From Flavobacterium sp. (lineage in GTDB: Bacteria; Bacteroidota; Bacteroidia; Flavobacteriales; Flavobacteriaceae): 64,000 nucleotides of DNA. The stretch's first letter is position 1. Each line of letters starts with the position of its first letter. The notes beneath the pieces are model-generated. The model was given only the letters and a program-made list of their open reading frames with translations, did no database searches and was not told the origin of the DNA. The stretch is taken from contig NZ_CP136574.1 of the NCBI RefSeq assembly GCF_035195345.1, positions 806,001 through 870,000 of the forward strand, written 5' to 3'. Shown piece after piece: positions 25,121 through 33,467 of the stretch. The position numbers and the translations under genes were made by a program.

Positions 25121-27214
25121 TTATTCTTTTAGTTCCTTATTTTTATTATCAACTTCTTCATAACTAAACTCGTTGAGTGCATACACATAACCATTTTTTG
25201 TGTTAAAACGAATAAAATTATGTTTCTTGAGTGCTTTTCCTAATTTGTTGACTGTTCCGTCTGTAATGTTTATTTTAGCTTTTTCAGCCAGTTTGGCTGC
25301 TATTTGAGAAGCATTTAGGAAAACATTAGCCTTTCCTCTTTCGCAAGGTTCAAACCAAGTTAATAATAATTCTTCTTCTGGGCTGTGTAACTGATACTGT
25401 TCATTATTGGCTGTAATGTTCTTGATTTCTTCCTGGTCAAACCAAAATCTAAAACCACTTTTGAAAAGAAACAAAGCTTGTGAAAATGCCATATTAATAT
25501 CTACATCGTGCTGGTATTTTATGCCTTCCAACTCAAAACAAAGAAACCTTCTGCTTCCTGTACTGTCGTTTAAGAACTGAGCTGTGTTAACACTTCCGGC
25601 AAATGATGCGCGTCTTGGCATAGTTTCGTTGTTGTGACCGTAGGCTTTTCTCATTCTGATTTGGGTTTTGGTAATGATTTCTTTTAGTGATCCTATTTCA
25701 GAACGGTTTAAGTTTTCTAATTCGTCCAAGTTGATTAACATACATTCCGCTAGTTGTACCAACGTATCTTTATTGTTTGGGTTTATGGTTCCGGAAAATA
25801 GATATTCTTTCAATTGTTTGGGAACTAGCTTCTCCACCCAAGTTGTTTTTCCTAATCCTTGTTTGCCACTAAAGACAATAACGGTGTGATTGATTACTTT
25901 ATCATCAAGAACACAACCCACCATAGCCACTAACCACTTTTTAAAACATTGCTGCCAAAGGTCTTGTTTTGTAGTTGTTATTGTATTTGCTAATTCTGTT
26001 ATGTAATCGGTCTTTTCATCATAGGTTGGTAAATTAAAAAAGTAATCTTCAAATGGATTGAACAGCTCACAAAAATCAGAATACAATAAGTTTCTTAATG
26101 ATGACAGGTTTGTTTTAATTCTTCCTTTTAGACATTCGCGAAGCATTGAATTTTCTATAAAGTCATTCATCACATTCCATTTCTTTTTACCGAAATATTG
26201 AAACTCTAATTTGCCAGAAACGATATTATGACGAAATACATATCTTGTTGATAAAAACAGCTCTAAACGGTCTATTTGCGTTGGTTTTGGTTTGTCTTCG
26301 TCGTCGTCTTCAGTAGTATCTGTAATTGAAAAATTATCTTTCTTTTTTGATTTGTTTGGTTGTTCAAATTTCTCGTTCTTTCCAAACTCGTGAATATTTC
26401 CGTAAGCACTGTTGACAGCTTGTGTTACTTCTTTTTCATCATATCCAAAATCGGTTAAAATATATCCTAGTGCTTCTTGCAATGCTACTCCTTTTCGATT
26501 TAGGTTACACGCCAATTGGTGTACGAATACGTTGCGACTACCATTCACAAATTGTACTTTTTTTTCAGTGAATTTTATGCAGTGGTTGTAAATAGCATCG
26601 TAATCTAAAATAGGTTCAGAGATTTTGGCTTTAGGTTCTGGCTGTGTTTCAATCAAAGGCATCGCAACTTCGTTCGATGTGACAAATGTGGAAGCGTTCT
26701 CGTTCAGATATAGATTTTCATCCCAGGAATAAAAGCATAACCTCGTTAAATCTTTTCCTGATTTGTCGATTTCTAGTTTTAAAATATTCTCGTAATAAGC
26801 TTGAACTTTTAGGAACGTTTCTTTATGTTCGGTTTTTGGCGTTTCTATTTTTACTAAAATTTTTAAACCGTTTCCAGAAGGACTAATAAAACACGCATAA
26901 GTAAACTCACTTTGTGCAGCTATACTTTTTGATTTTTGTAAATCGTTTGTACTTAATTTGTCGATGTCTAAGATTATAAACTTTGAATACTCTGTTAGGA
27001 ATTCCAATTTACGACCACCAACAAATTTTCCTGAAGGTGTGAATGCTGGAAGTGATTTTTTGGCTTTGTTGTATGCTTCTTCTTTTTTTTCAGATAAAGA
27101 TTTACGCAAGTAAATTATGCCGGGTTTGTACTTTCCGGTTTTAATTTCCTCCAAAATTGTTGCAATTGTTTTGTGTTCTACAACTTCTTTGAAATTCTTG
27201 AATATTGTTACCAT
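25121..27214 (-). CDS. VirE/VapE-type primase-helicase of a mobile element
   Basis: A 697-residue protein. The N-terminal 200 residues match the BT4734/VirE-N primase-like domain: FIILDIDKL (metal-binding acidic pair), SPSGNGLKILV, GKDLTRLCFYS. Residues 430-600 are a VirE/VapE P-loop ATPase with Walker A FSGKQGLGKTTW and Walker B-like MLINLDELENL. The C-terminus is a winged-helix-like domain. Such proteins prime and unwind DNA for integrative elements and phages of Bacteroidota. Downstream lie a terminator and the TTGATAAG repeats; upstream are an HTH gene and the integrase gene. Confidence 0.9.
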   Translation of the reverse strand: MVTIFKNFKEVVEHKTIATILEEIKTGKYKPGIIYLRKSLSEKKEEAYNKAKKSLPAFTPSGKFVGGRKLEFLTEYSKFIILDIDKLSTNDLQKSKSIAAQSEFTYACFISPSGNGLKILVKIETPKTEHKETFLKVQAYYENILKLEIDKSGKDLTRLCFYSWDENLYLNENASTFVTSNEVAMPLIETQPEPKAKISEPILDYDAIYNHCIKFTEKKVQFVNGSRNVFVHQLACNLNRKGVALQEALGYILTDFGYDEKEVTQAVNSAYGNIHEFGKNEKFEQPNKSKKKDNFSITDTTEDDDEDKPKPTQIDRLELFLSTRYVFRHNIVSGKLEFQYFGKKKWNVMNDFIENSMLRECLKGRIKTNLSSLRNLLYSDFCELFNPFEDYFFNLPTYDEKTDYITELANTITTTKQDLWQQCFKKWLVAMVGCVLDDKVINHTVIVFSGKQGLGKTTWVEKLVPKQLKEYLFSGTINPNNKDTLVQLAECMLINLDELENLNRSEIGSLKEIITKTQIRMRKAYGHNNETMPRRASFAGSVNTAQFLNDSTGSRRFLCFELEGIKYQHDVDINMAFSQALFLFKSGFRFWFDQEEIKNITANNEQYQLHSPEEELLLTWFEPCERGKANVFLNASQIAAKLAEKAKINITDGTVNKLGKALKKHNFIRFNTKNGYVYALNEFSYEEVDNKNKELKE

Positions 27215-27311
27215 AGTTTAAAGTTGATAGTTGTTGGTTGGCAGTTGTTGGTTCTCATTTTTGTGAGTTTTGCAATCGCAAAACTCACAAGTTCCGTTGC
27301 AGCTGCTCATA

Positions 27312-27593
27312 CTATCGTCCTTTAAATGATTTGTTGTAATGCTCTTGCAATAGCTTTTCAACATCAGAAAGTTTGTAGTAGATTTTGTTTCCTACTTGAC
27401 TGAATGAAATTTTGCCTTCGTCTCTCCAGGTTTGAGCTGTACGTTTTGAAATTTTCATCAATAATAGAAATTCTTGATTGTCTAAAAAGGTTTCTTTCTT
27501 AGGGTCTGCCTTGATAGAAATTTGAGATTGAATAGTGTCTAATTTGCTCATTAGATCTGTGAACTGGTCTTTTGTGAAGATAATTGCATCCAT
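27312..27593 (-). CDS. HTH protein of excisionase/MerR-like type
   Basis: A 93-residue protein from the ATG at 27593 (MDAIIFTKDQF); an upstream ATG 30 bases earlier is less likely. After a short coiled segment it carries the helix-turn-helix LLLMKISKRTAQTWRDEGKI and the wing SQVGNKIYYKLSDVEKLL, typical of Bacteroidota excisionase-family or HTH_17 proteins. Between primase and integrase genes, it is probably the element's excision or replication control protein. Confidence 0.8.
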   Translation of the reverse strand: MDAIIFTKDQFTDLMSKLDTIQSQISIKADPKKETFLDNQEFLLLMKISKRTAQTWRDEGKISFSQVGNKIYYKLSDVEKLLQEHYNKSFKGR

Positions 27594-27639
27594 TTTTAAA
27601 AGTTTTAAATTGTTATGGTGCAAATGGACGAAATCAAAA

Positions 27640-27676
27640 AAAGTCCGATTAGACTTATTTGGTCTTATCGGACTAA
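27640..27676 (-). terminator. Terminator after the unrecognised element gene
   Basis: On the minus strand, arms AGTCCGATAAGAC and GTCTAATCGGACT (27642-27674) pair with one mismatch and are followed by seven T residues. A third TCGGACT half-copy lies at 27731-27737 near the end of the upstream gene, so the motif might also be a protein-binding site. Confidence 0.75.
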
Positions 27677-27737
27677 AAAGTTTGTTAGCCCTTATGGATG
27701 TTGAAAAGTTGAAATGTTAATTTTAGAAAAAATCGGA

Positions 27738-28646
27738 CTATAGTTTTATTTTCCAATCATTATTTGGGTTCTTATCGGTTCGAGTTGGCGATAAATACGT
27801 TTGAATTGTAAGCATTGAAAGTTCATTTCCATTTTCGTCTAAATAATTATCACAAATAAATTTTGCAATTTCTTTTATCTTATACTCAATGTAAGGTTTC
27901 CCATTTGGCTTTACCTCATACATCATTTGTTTGTAAGCATCCGTTAAAATATTAATTGGACCATTCAAACGAATTTTTAATGTTGGCTTTTTCTCTAAAG
28001 CTATTTTATTTTTCTCTTCAGCTTGTTCTTTCTCTAATTGACATTTTAAGATTTTTTCATTTTGGATTTGTTTCAGTAAAGCTTTGCATTGTTTTTTGTA
28101 ATCCAATAGTTTGTTATTGATAAAATATACTTCTGATTGCTTATACTCACAAATTTCTTCATTCAAATAAAGTATTTTATCTGGATAATTAGTTAGAGTA
28201 GCGATGTGTTTTTTAACCTCTGAAAATGAGAAATATCTTTCTTCACTTTCTGCGTTTATTAGTCTTTTTGGAGTTTTTGCAACTGGCTCTTTTACTCTCG
28301 AAGATTGCAGCTCTGTTCGTTTTTTTTCGATTAAGATGTATAATTTATTGTATCTACTCATTGCCGTTTTGGAGCTGAAAAAAGCTTCATTGTTGGCTAA
28401 TAGTTTTTCTAGTTTACAAATCCATACTTCTGGGTTCTTCACCAGGTTGAATTGATAATCGATAAATGCAGGAAAATGAGATTGTTTGAGTTCTAGAATT
28501 TTTGCAATTAAGGCATTGCAATAGTTTTGAATGTTGATTTTGTCTTCGACAATAATATCAAATAAAGGATTTTTGGCTTGTGCCTGTGGCACTGCCAATA
28601 ATTCTACAAACTCTGCGGTTTGCATATTTTGATCCTTTGAATTCAA
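27738..28646 (-). CDS. Mobile-element protein of unknown function
   Basis: A 302-residue mostly helical, charged protein without membrane segments. The last 75 residues look like a DNA-associated C-terminal domain: EIAKFICDNYLDENGNELSM, then LTIQTYLSPTRTDKNPNNDW, a phrase I associate with Bacteroidota mobile-element regulators. No firm family; RteC-like was considered but not supported by enough residues. It is transcribed with the integrase gene orientation, 249 AT-rich bases downstream of it, and is followed by its own terminator. Confidence 0.6.
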   Translation of the reverse strand: MNSKDQNMQTAEFVELLAVPQAQAKNPLFDIIVEDKINIQNYCNALIAKILELKQSHFPAFIDYQFNLVKNPEVWICKLEKLLANNEAFFSSKTAMSRYNKLYILIEKKRTELQSSRVKEPVAKTPKRLINAESEERYFSFSEVKKHIATLTNYPDKILYLNEEICEYKQSEVYFINNKLLDYKKQCKALLKQIQNEKILKCQLEKEQAEEKNKIALEKKPTLKIRLNGPINILTDAYKQMMYEVKPNGKPYIEYKIKEIAKFICDNYLDENGNELSMLTIQTYLSPTRTDKNPNNDWKIKL

Positions 28647-28895
28647 ATTGTAGTATGTCTTTTTTGTTATTCATTTACTTAAAAATTGTAATTAAAAGCG
28701 GTTTAAAATTTGATGTTTTCTTGTTGCTGTTTGGCTTATAAAGAGCAATCATCTTTTTTTCGATTTGTTTGCTTTAAAAATTACTAGATTTCTATTTTGC
28801 AAATGTAGAAAATAAAAAAAATCCTTGTTAAAGGATTTTAAATGAAGTTATTAACAATCGGATGAAGTCAATAAAATAGGGACTTTACACGTTAT

Positions 28896-30113
28896 TTAGA
28901 AAATGTAACTGTCAACTGCTTTGTCTAATTCTTCGCTAATGATTTTAGCATATATCTGCGTTGTACTGATGTCTGTGTGGTCCATTAATTTAGAAACGTG
29001 CTCAATTCTCATTCCATTATTTAACGCATTTGTTGCAAAACTGTGTCGCGATAAATGGAACGAAAGTGGAAACGGTAGTTTCAACATTTTACCCATTCGG
29101 TTGAGTTGGAAATTTGCAGAATGATTTTCTCTTTGTGAAATGAAATAACGTATTTCTTCACTCTTGTTGTATGATTTTTTATCTGTAATAATTGGGAAAA
29201 TATAATCATCTGGTTGTGCATCTTCTTTGATGTATTTATTCAAAATATCAATCGCCACTTTACCAATTTTAAACTGGTGTAATCTTCCTGTTTTACGGAT
29301 TACTTTTTTTATTCTTTGCTCTTCGCTATTGTAATTGGTGTATTGCAGCTCGATAACATCGCTAAATCTTAATCCTCCGGCATAAATTGAGAATAGGAAT
29401 AAATCTCTCCATAAATCCGCTTTCTTTCCTTCTTTGAGGTCTAAATTGGTTAGTTTTTCGATTTGGTCTTTGTTTAGGAATACTCTTTTCTCGGTATCTT
29501 TTTTTAATGTCAGTTTGTTGAATGGATACATATATTCTGGAATGATGTCTTCTTTAATAGCTTCCTTGAACATTATCGCCAAGATCATTATTGAATAGCG
29601 TTGTGTCGTTGCTCCGTTTTTTAGAATATTTCCCATATGAGCCATATAGTCCTTTAAAACTGACACCGTAATATCATCAAAATAAACATCCTTGCTGCCT
29701 ACATAATTTTCAAATTTCTTTGTGTAAAGCATATAATTTTTATAAGTTCCAAACGAAACGCTACCTTTTATTTTTTCACATCGAGCATAAGCATATTGAA
29801 AAAAGTTTGGCACTTCTTTTCCCTTGATGGCTTCTTTTAGTTTTTTGATGGAAACGGTTTTTATCTTTCTTTCCATATCCGCAACCTGACCTTCAGCATC
29901 TGCAATTTTTTGAGATAATGCAGCATTCATCCTCGCGCTGTTGGGATGGTTCTTTTTTACTTTCTGCTTTACTTCATCCCACTCGTTCTCTTTGAGCTTC
30001 ACTCCAGCAGTGATAAATTTCGTTTTTCTATCTTTTATAATTCGAATGTACAAAGGGCTGTGTCCGGTTTGGTCTGCCTGGTGTGTTCTTAAAATTAGTT
30101 TAATTGATGCCAT
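28896..30113 (-). CDS. Tyrosine site-specific recombinase (phage/ICE type)
   Basis: A 405-residue integrase. N-terminal arm-binding domain (about 1-85: IKLILRTHQAD, LYIRIIKDRK), SAM-like core-binding domain (about 105-200), and catalytic domain with Arg in YAGGLRFSDVIEL, HLSRHSFAT (His-x-x-Arg), HTDIS (His/Trp position) and nucleophile Tyr in TTQIYAKI. This is the domain plan of Bacteroidota conjugative-transposon and phage integrases, not of IntI, whose extra helix I cannot see. The gene reads leftwards into the element, and its 5' end faces the cassette array, so the element's right attachment site is probably within 30114-30346. Confidence 0.92.
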   Translation of the reverse strand: MASIKLILRTHQADQTGHSPLYIRIIKDRKTKFITAGVKLKENEWDEVKQKVKKNHPNSARMNAALSQKIADAEGQVADMERKIKTVSIKKLKEAIKGKEVPNFFQYAYARCEKIKGSVSFGTYKNYMLYTKKFENYVGSKDVYFDDITVSVLKDYMAHMGNILKNGATTQRYSIMILAIMFKEAIKEDIIPEYMYPFNKLTLKKDTEKRVFLNKDQIEKLTNLDLKEGKKADLWRDLFLFSIYAGGLRFSDVIELQYTNYNSEEQRIKKVIRKTGRLHQFKIGKVAIDILNKYIKEDAQPDDYIFPIITDKKSYNKSEEIRYFISQRENHSANFQLNRMGKMLKLPFPLSFHLSRHSFATNALNNGMRIEHVSKLMDHTDISTTQIYAKIISEELDKAVDSYIF

Positions 30114-30117
30114 AGTG

Positions 30118-30148
30118 TTAGGAAATTAGAAATGTTGTACTATATTTG
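30118..30148 (+). promoter_or_regulatory. Possible promoter reading into the cassette array
   Basis: TATATTTG at 30141-30148 is a perfect TAnnTTTG box; the -33 element would be TTA at 30118-30120, 20 bases upstream, one base off the TTG consensus. It points from the integrase 5' end towards the first attC-like site. If real it holds the place a cassette promoter has in an integron. Confidence 0.35.
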
Positions 30149-30216
30149 TAAAGCAATGCAAACGAGTGAAAGTATTGTAAATACTGGGTTTTCAATTGGG
30201 TGCATCGTGATACGAA

Positions 30217-30237
30217 GGTACAACATTGGGTACAACA
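30217..30237. repeat. Two direct copies of GGTACAACA upstream of the integrase gene
   Basis: GGTACAACA occurs at 30217-30225 and 30229-30237 with a 12-base period. Short direct repeats next to an integrase gene are often arm- or core-binding sites, so this is a candidate part of the element's attachment site. The other element end is not in view to test it. Confidence 0.35.
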
Positions 30238-30346
30238 AAACAAGTATTTCATTGCTTTTTTATGCTTAAAATTGCATTGTCAAATTTAATAAAGTCAATG
30301 AATACAACACTTTAAGTGCAATTAAGAACTGGCAATTATAAAATGA

Positions 30347-30478
30347 GGATAACAGGGGTTTGGCAAGATTGCGAATTTTGTTGTAAATTCACGTTTACAT
30401 TTCGCAAGAAATTTTATCTTTAATAGAAAATAATCGGTTCCGAAGTTCGCAACCTCGCCAAGCGCCGGAACGTTATGC
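30347..30478 (+). repeat. attC-like site 1
   Basis: Left core GGATAAC (30347-30353), stem arm GGCAAGATTGCGAA (30362-30375), complementary arm TTCGCAACCTCGCC (30446-30459, 12 of 14 paired) and right core GTTATGC (30472-30478). The first site of the array, 234 bases from the integrase start. The left core has no matching GTT core upstream, so whatever cassette it belonged to has been lost or replaced. Confidence 0.75.
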
Positions 30479-30814
30479 CTCATTTTTGAAATAGTATAGG
30501 CAGAAACCATCGTTTTTTGTATGCTGTAAAGAAATTATATCTTCTCTTTGTATACCTAACCAATCTATTTTTTCATTAATAGAATTAAAATCAAAAGAAG
30601 TTACAAGTGAAATAAAACGAGGCATAACACCAGTTTGTTGCAATTGCAAGGCTTGGTTTAGTTCAGTAATGGCTTGTTCTAAATGACGTGCTTTTTTTCT
30701 GTTATCTAAAGCAATAATACTTGTTATTTCAACAGAGCCATTAGATACAAATCTTTCATATCTACTATTAAGTTTGTCAAGGTTATCTTGTAAAATTTTA
30801 ATTGAATAGTCCAT
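30473..30814 (-). CDS. Cassette 1 protein of unknown function, antisense in its cassette
   Basis: A 113-residue soluble, helical protein (DNRKKARHLEQAITELNQAL in the middle, ending CLYYFKNEA). No family recognised. It runs opposite to all other cassette genes. Its stop codon TAA lies in the right core of attC site 1, and its first 60 or so codons lie between the two arms of attC site 2. This inverted arrangement is unusual for integron cassettes. Confidence 0.55.
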   Translation of the reverse strand: MDYSIKILQDNLDKLNSRYERFVSNGSVEITSIIALDNRKKARHLEQAITELNQALQLQQTGVMPRFISLVTSFDFNSINEKIDWLGIQREDIISLQHTKNDGFCLYYFKNEA

Positions 30815-30873
30815 AATTTTTGTAATTTTTAGTTATTAATTTTGCAACTGCAACAAGCTGAATGACGTTGGCA
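30622..30873 (+). repeat. attC-like site 2, unusually long
   Basis: Left core GCATAAC (30622-30628), arm GTTTGTTGCAATTGCAA (30633-30649), complementary arm TTGCAACTGCAACAAGC (30842-30858, 15 of 17 paired), right core GTTGGCA (30867-30873). The left core GGCATAAC is the exact complement of the cassette's first bases GTTATGCC at 30472, confirming the pairing despite a 192-base loop that holds the 5' part of an antisense gene. Confidence 0.65.
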
Positions 30874-30891
30874 GTAATATTACACGTAAAA

Positions 30892-31611
30892 ATGAAAACA
30901 ACATTAATAATTGGAATAATTGCTTTTATTGCTTTATCAATTTGGTTTGCTAAACGAAATGGAATTACAGCAGAATACAAACCTAAATCAAAGTTAATTT
31001 TGACTGAAAACGACAATCCAATTGATTTTGGTTACAAAATAGTTTGGATTGCAGTAAAAACCAATAATAAACAAAGAATAGCTTAAATTCTTAACTTCAA
31101 AAATCCTAAACTTTCAAACTGGAAAAGTGGAATAGAAAATGCCTATGAAAATTCAGTTTATATAACACCACAAATAGGAGAATGGACTTTGGCGGTTGGA
31201 ATGAAATTAGTTTCTGGTGATACAAAAGAAAGTATTGAAGAACTTGAAATATTAATAAATAAATTAAGTTCGGAATTTGGAGAAGCTCAATTTTTCGGAA
31301 CTCATCGTGTTGTAGAATATCATAATTGGATGAAATCGATAAATGGAAAAACAGAACGAATTTATGCATATATTGGAGAAAGAGGAGAAAACATTAAAGT
31401 TTTTGGGAATCCGAGCGAAATCGAAAAAGATTTAAATTTATTTAATTCGTTTTCTAAAGAAGCAGAAGATGAAAATTATTGGGATAGAGAAGATTTAATT
31501 TTTGCAGATGAAGAGTTGGTAATGAAAATTGCAGAAAATTGGAGTGTAAATCCAACAAAATTAACAGAAAGAAAAGACATAAAAAATGAATTGGGCTTAT
31601 TGTATGAATAA
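30892..31611 (+). pseudogene. Cassette 2 gene, interrupted by an in-frame stop
   Basis: From ATG 30892 the frame reads MKTTLIIGIIAFIALSIWFA (one membrane anchor), runs 64 codons and meets TAA at 31084-31086. The same frame then stays open without interruption to 31611 (ILNFKNPKLSNWKSG ... LTERKDIKNELGLLYE), giving about 239 codons in all. One nonsense change in a membrane-anchored protein is the simplest reading; a sequencing error is the alternative. No family is recognised for either half. Confidence 0.7.
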
Positions 31612-31620
31612 AAATACTAC

Positions 31621-31751
31621 TGCCAACAAGGTATTTGCAAAAAAGCGGGTTAAGTGCTTAACCAAAGTTCAGTAATTATTTATTAACTTTGGTGCTTAAT
31701 CGAAGTTTCGGCATATTTAACCGCTTCTTCGCAAATACCCGACCGTTACAT
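31621..31751 (+). repeat. attC-like site 3
   Basis: Left core TGCCAAC (31621-31627), arm GGTATTTGC (31630-31638), perfect complementary arm GCAAATACC (31731-31739), right core GTTACAT (31745-31751). Inside lie two more matching pairs: GCGGGTTAA with TTAACCGC, and CCAAAGTT with AACTTTGG. The left core with its flank, TACTGCCAAC, is the exact complement of the cassette start GTTGGCAGTA at 30867. Confidence 0.82.
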
Positions 31752-31776
31752 GCAAGCTTACCTGACCAGAACTTAA

Positions 31777-32130
31777 ATGAAAAACGATAACGAAAATAAA
31801 TGGCCCGCATTTGAAATTAATTCGTGGAAATCAATTCCGGTGATTAATGGCAAGATCGCTACCGAAAATGAGGCAAAAAATGGTATTGCTGTTTTCTGTA
31901 TTAAAAATGTTGCTCAACATTATCCATATGAAATTGATTTACCAAAACTAGCTTTTCTGACAAATGAAGATAATGACATAAAAGAATTAGTCGTCATAAT
32001 TCAAGCGGAATCAACTGAGAAAGGAATTGTGATTGGTTATAGAAATCCGAATGGAGGAAATGGCGCAGCTTTTCTGAATGAATTTGAATTCTTAAGTGAT
32101 AAGGAGATTGAAAAGTTGTATTATAAATAA
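31777..32130 (+). CDS. Cassette 3 protein of unknown function
   Basis: A 117-residue soluble protein beginning MKNDNENKWPAFEINSWKSI and containing GYRNPNGGNGAAFLNEFEFL near the end. No signal peptide, membrane segment or known family. It starts 32 bases after the right core of attC site 3 and ends 10 bases before site 4, filling its cassette almost completely, as integron cassette genes do. Confidence 0.7.
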   Translation: MKNDNENKWPAFEINSWKSIPVINGKIATENEAKNGIAVFCIKNVAQHYPYEIDLPKLAFLTNEDNDIKELVVIIQAESTEKGIVIGYRNPNGGNGAAFLNEFEFLSDKEIEKLYYK

Positions 32131-32139
32131 AAAGCCTGC

Positions 32140-32272
32140 ATGTAACAGCCGCTAGCCGCTATGGCTGGTAAGTGCTAGTTTGGCGTTTGGTTTACACGAA
32201 AAACGTTTATCTTAGTAAGGAAAAATTGTTTCGCTTTGACCGCCACAGTCGGCTAGCGGCGGAACGTTGTAA
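32140..32272 (+). repeat. attC-like site 4
   Basis: Left core ATGTAAC (32140-32146), arm GCCGCTAGCCG (32148-32158), perfect 11-bp complementary arm CGGCTAGCGGC (32250-32260), right core GTTGTAA (32266-32272). The flank TGCATGTAAC is the exact complement of the cassette start GTTACATGCA at 31745. Confidence 0.85.
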
Positions 32273-32289
32273 ACAATTTTGAAAAAACT

Positions 32290-32649
32290 TTGAGTAAAAA
32301 AACTAAAATAGCGATATTACTTTTTTCAATTCTAATTATTACAGGATTTTCTTTGCGTGGAAAAATATCTGGAGAAAAATTTGACTCAGAAAAATGGAAA
32401 AATTGGGAAAATACCGAAGAAGAATGGTCTCTACGTTGGGACATGATGAATAGTTTGCGTAAAAACTACGAATTGAAAGGCATGACTAAAAACGAAATTC
32501 ATAAATTATTAGGCAAACCCGATTCTGAAACTAAAAACGAACTCTCTTATTATTTAGGCTATTCGCATAACGGAATAAATACTGGTAGATTGACTTTATA
32601 CTTTAACGAAAATAATACAGTTATTGACTTTGATGTTTGGGATGGTTAA
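32290..32649 (+). CDS. Cassette 4 membrane-anchored SmpA/OmlA-like protein
   Basis: A 119-residue protein starting at TTG (SKKTKIAILLFSILIITGFS), with one N-terminal membrane anchor or uncleaved signal. Residues 60-85 read LKGMTKNEIHKLLGKPDSET, the pattern of SmpA/OmlA-type domains found in outer-membrane assembly lipoproteins, followed by a short beta-rich end (RLTLYFNENNTVIDFDVW). No lipobox Cys is seen. Envelope location likely; function unknown. Confidence 0.7.
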   Translation: MSKKTKIAILLFSILIITGFSLRGKISGEKFDSEKWKNWENTEEEWSLRWDMMNSLRKNYELKGMTKNEIHKLLGKPDSETKNELSYYLGYSHNGINTGRLTLYFNENNTVIDFDVWDG

Positions 32650-32659
32650 TTAAAACTGT

Positions 32660-32797
32660 TTACAACAGCGGTTTGCTTCAATGGCTACTTCCGGATTTTC
32701 CTACGGAAAATCCGCTGCTGAATGGAATGTTTTGTTATATTTGTAATGGCTTGGTGTTGGTGCAACGCCACTGAAAGCAAGCCTCATAACGTTATAG
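32660..32797 (+). repeat. attC-like site 5 (common type)
   Basis: Left core TTACAAC (32660-32666), arm GGTTTGCTTCAATGGC (32670-32685), complementary arm GCCACTGAAAGCAAGCC (32767-32783) with one unpaired extra base, right core GTTATAG (32791-32797). The loop holds a perfect 10-bp hairpin, CGGATTTTCC and GGAAAATCCG (32692-32714), and a TATATTTG box (32736-32743). TGTTTACAAC exactly complements the cassette start GTTGTAAACA at 32266. Nearly identical in sequence to sites 7 and 8. Confidence 0.88.
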
Positions 32798-32817
32798 CCA
32801 ATTGTAAAACGACCAAT

Positions 32818-32982
32818 ATGTCAAGAAGTATTCATACGACACACAAAGACCTTAAAGGACTAACCAAAAGAGAACTTGATGAACAGTTTAATGACCCAAA
32901 TTCAGACTTGGCATCATTAGCAAAAAAATCATCTCTCAAGAAAAAAGTTTTGAAAGGGAGAAAACAGAAAAAATCTGAGTAA
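32818..32982 (+). CDS. Cassette 5 small protein of unknown function
   Basis: A 54-residue basic protein from the ATG at 32818 (MSRSIHTTHKDLKGLTKREL), ending in a Lys/Arg-rich tail. An in-frame upstream ATG lies inside the attC site and is rejected. No family recognised. Its stop overlaps the probable start of the DUF4265 gene, so the two share one cassette as a mini-operon; a partner role for the second protein is possible. Confidence 0.6.
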   Translation: MSRSIHTTHKDLKGLTKRELDEQFNDPNSDLASLAKKSSLKKKVLKGRKQKKSE

Positions 32983-33454
32983 ATATAATGACGCAAAAGA
33001 CGACAATTACATTAAAATATTATTCCGCTTTCACTGTGACGTCTTGGACGAAGAATCGGTCGAGATAATGTGGGCGACATTTGTTGACAAAGAAAAAGAA
33101 CTTTACAAGCTCGATAGCATTCCATTTTACTCACCACTTGTAGCTTCAGACGACATTGTGTTTGCGAAATTTGACGACCATGAACAAATGTTTACTTATC
33201 GCAAGACAGTAGAATATTCAGGCAACTCTACAGTTCAAATTGTGTTAATGGACAAGTCAAAAGACATAAATCAAATCCGAGACACATTCAAAGAACTTGG
33301 TTGTGTTTCGGAAAAAGTTAATGAAGGATATTTTTCAATGGAAATCCCTTCAACTGTTGACTATAAAAGCATAAAGAAAAAGTTAGACGAGTTAGAAACG
33401 CAAGAGACTATTGGTTACGCAGAACCTTGTTTATCGGACGGACACATACAATGA
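32975..33454 (+). CDS. Cassette 5 DUF4265 protein, non-ATG start
   Basis: A 159-residue DUF4265 protein. Conserved phrases are ELYKLDSIPFYSPLVASDD, YSGNSTVQIVLMD and IGYAEPCLSDGH. The frame is open upstream of the TTG at 33044, and residues SKYNDAKDDNYIKILFRFH belong to the domain, so I place the start at CTG 32975, overlapping the previous stop by 8 bases; no ATG or GTG is available in frame. DUF4265 proteins are small and often next to contact-dependent or cassette genes; function unknown. Confidence 0.75.
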   Translation: MSKYNDAKDDNYIKILFRFHCDVLDEESVEIMWATFVDKEKELYKLDSIPFYSPLVASDDIVFAKFDDHEQMFTYRKTVEYSGNSTVQIVLMDKSKDINQIRDTFKELGCVSEKVNEGYFSMEIPSTVDYKSIKKKLDELETQETIGYAEPCLSDGHIQ

Positions 33455-33467
33455 GAAAAACAACTGG

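Noticed and set aside
27738..28646. RteC-type regulator
   Set aside because: Position and C-terminal phrase are suggestive, but too few residues support the family, so it was left unnamed.
28896..30113. A true integron integrase (IntI)
   Set aside because: It has an arm-binding N-terminal domain and about 405 residues as in ICE/phage integrases, and the IntI-specific extra helix could not be seen.
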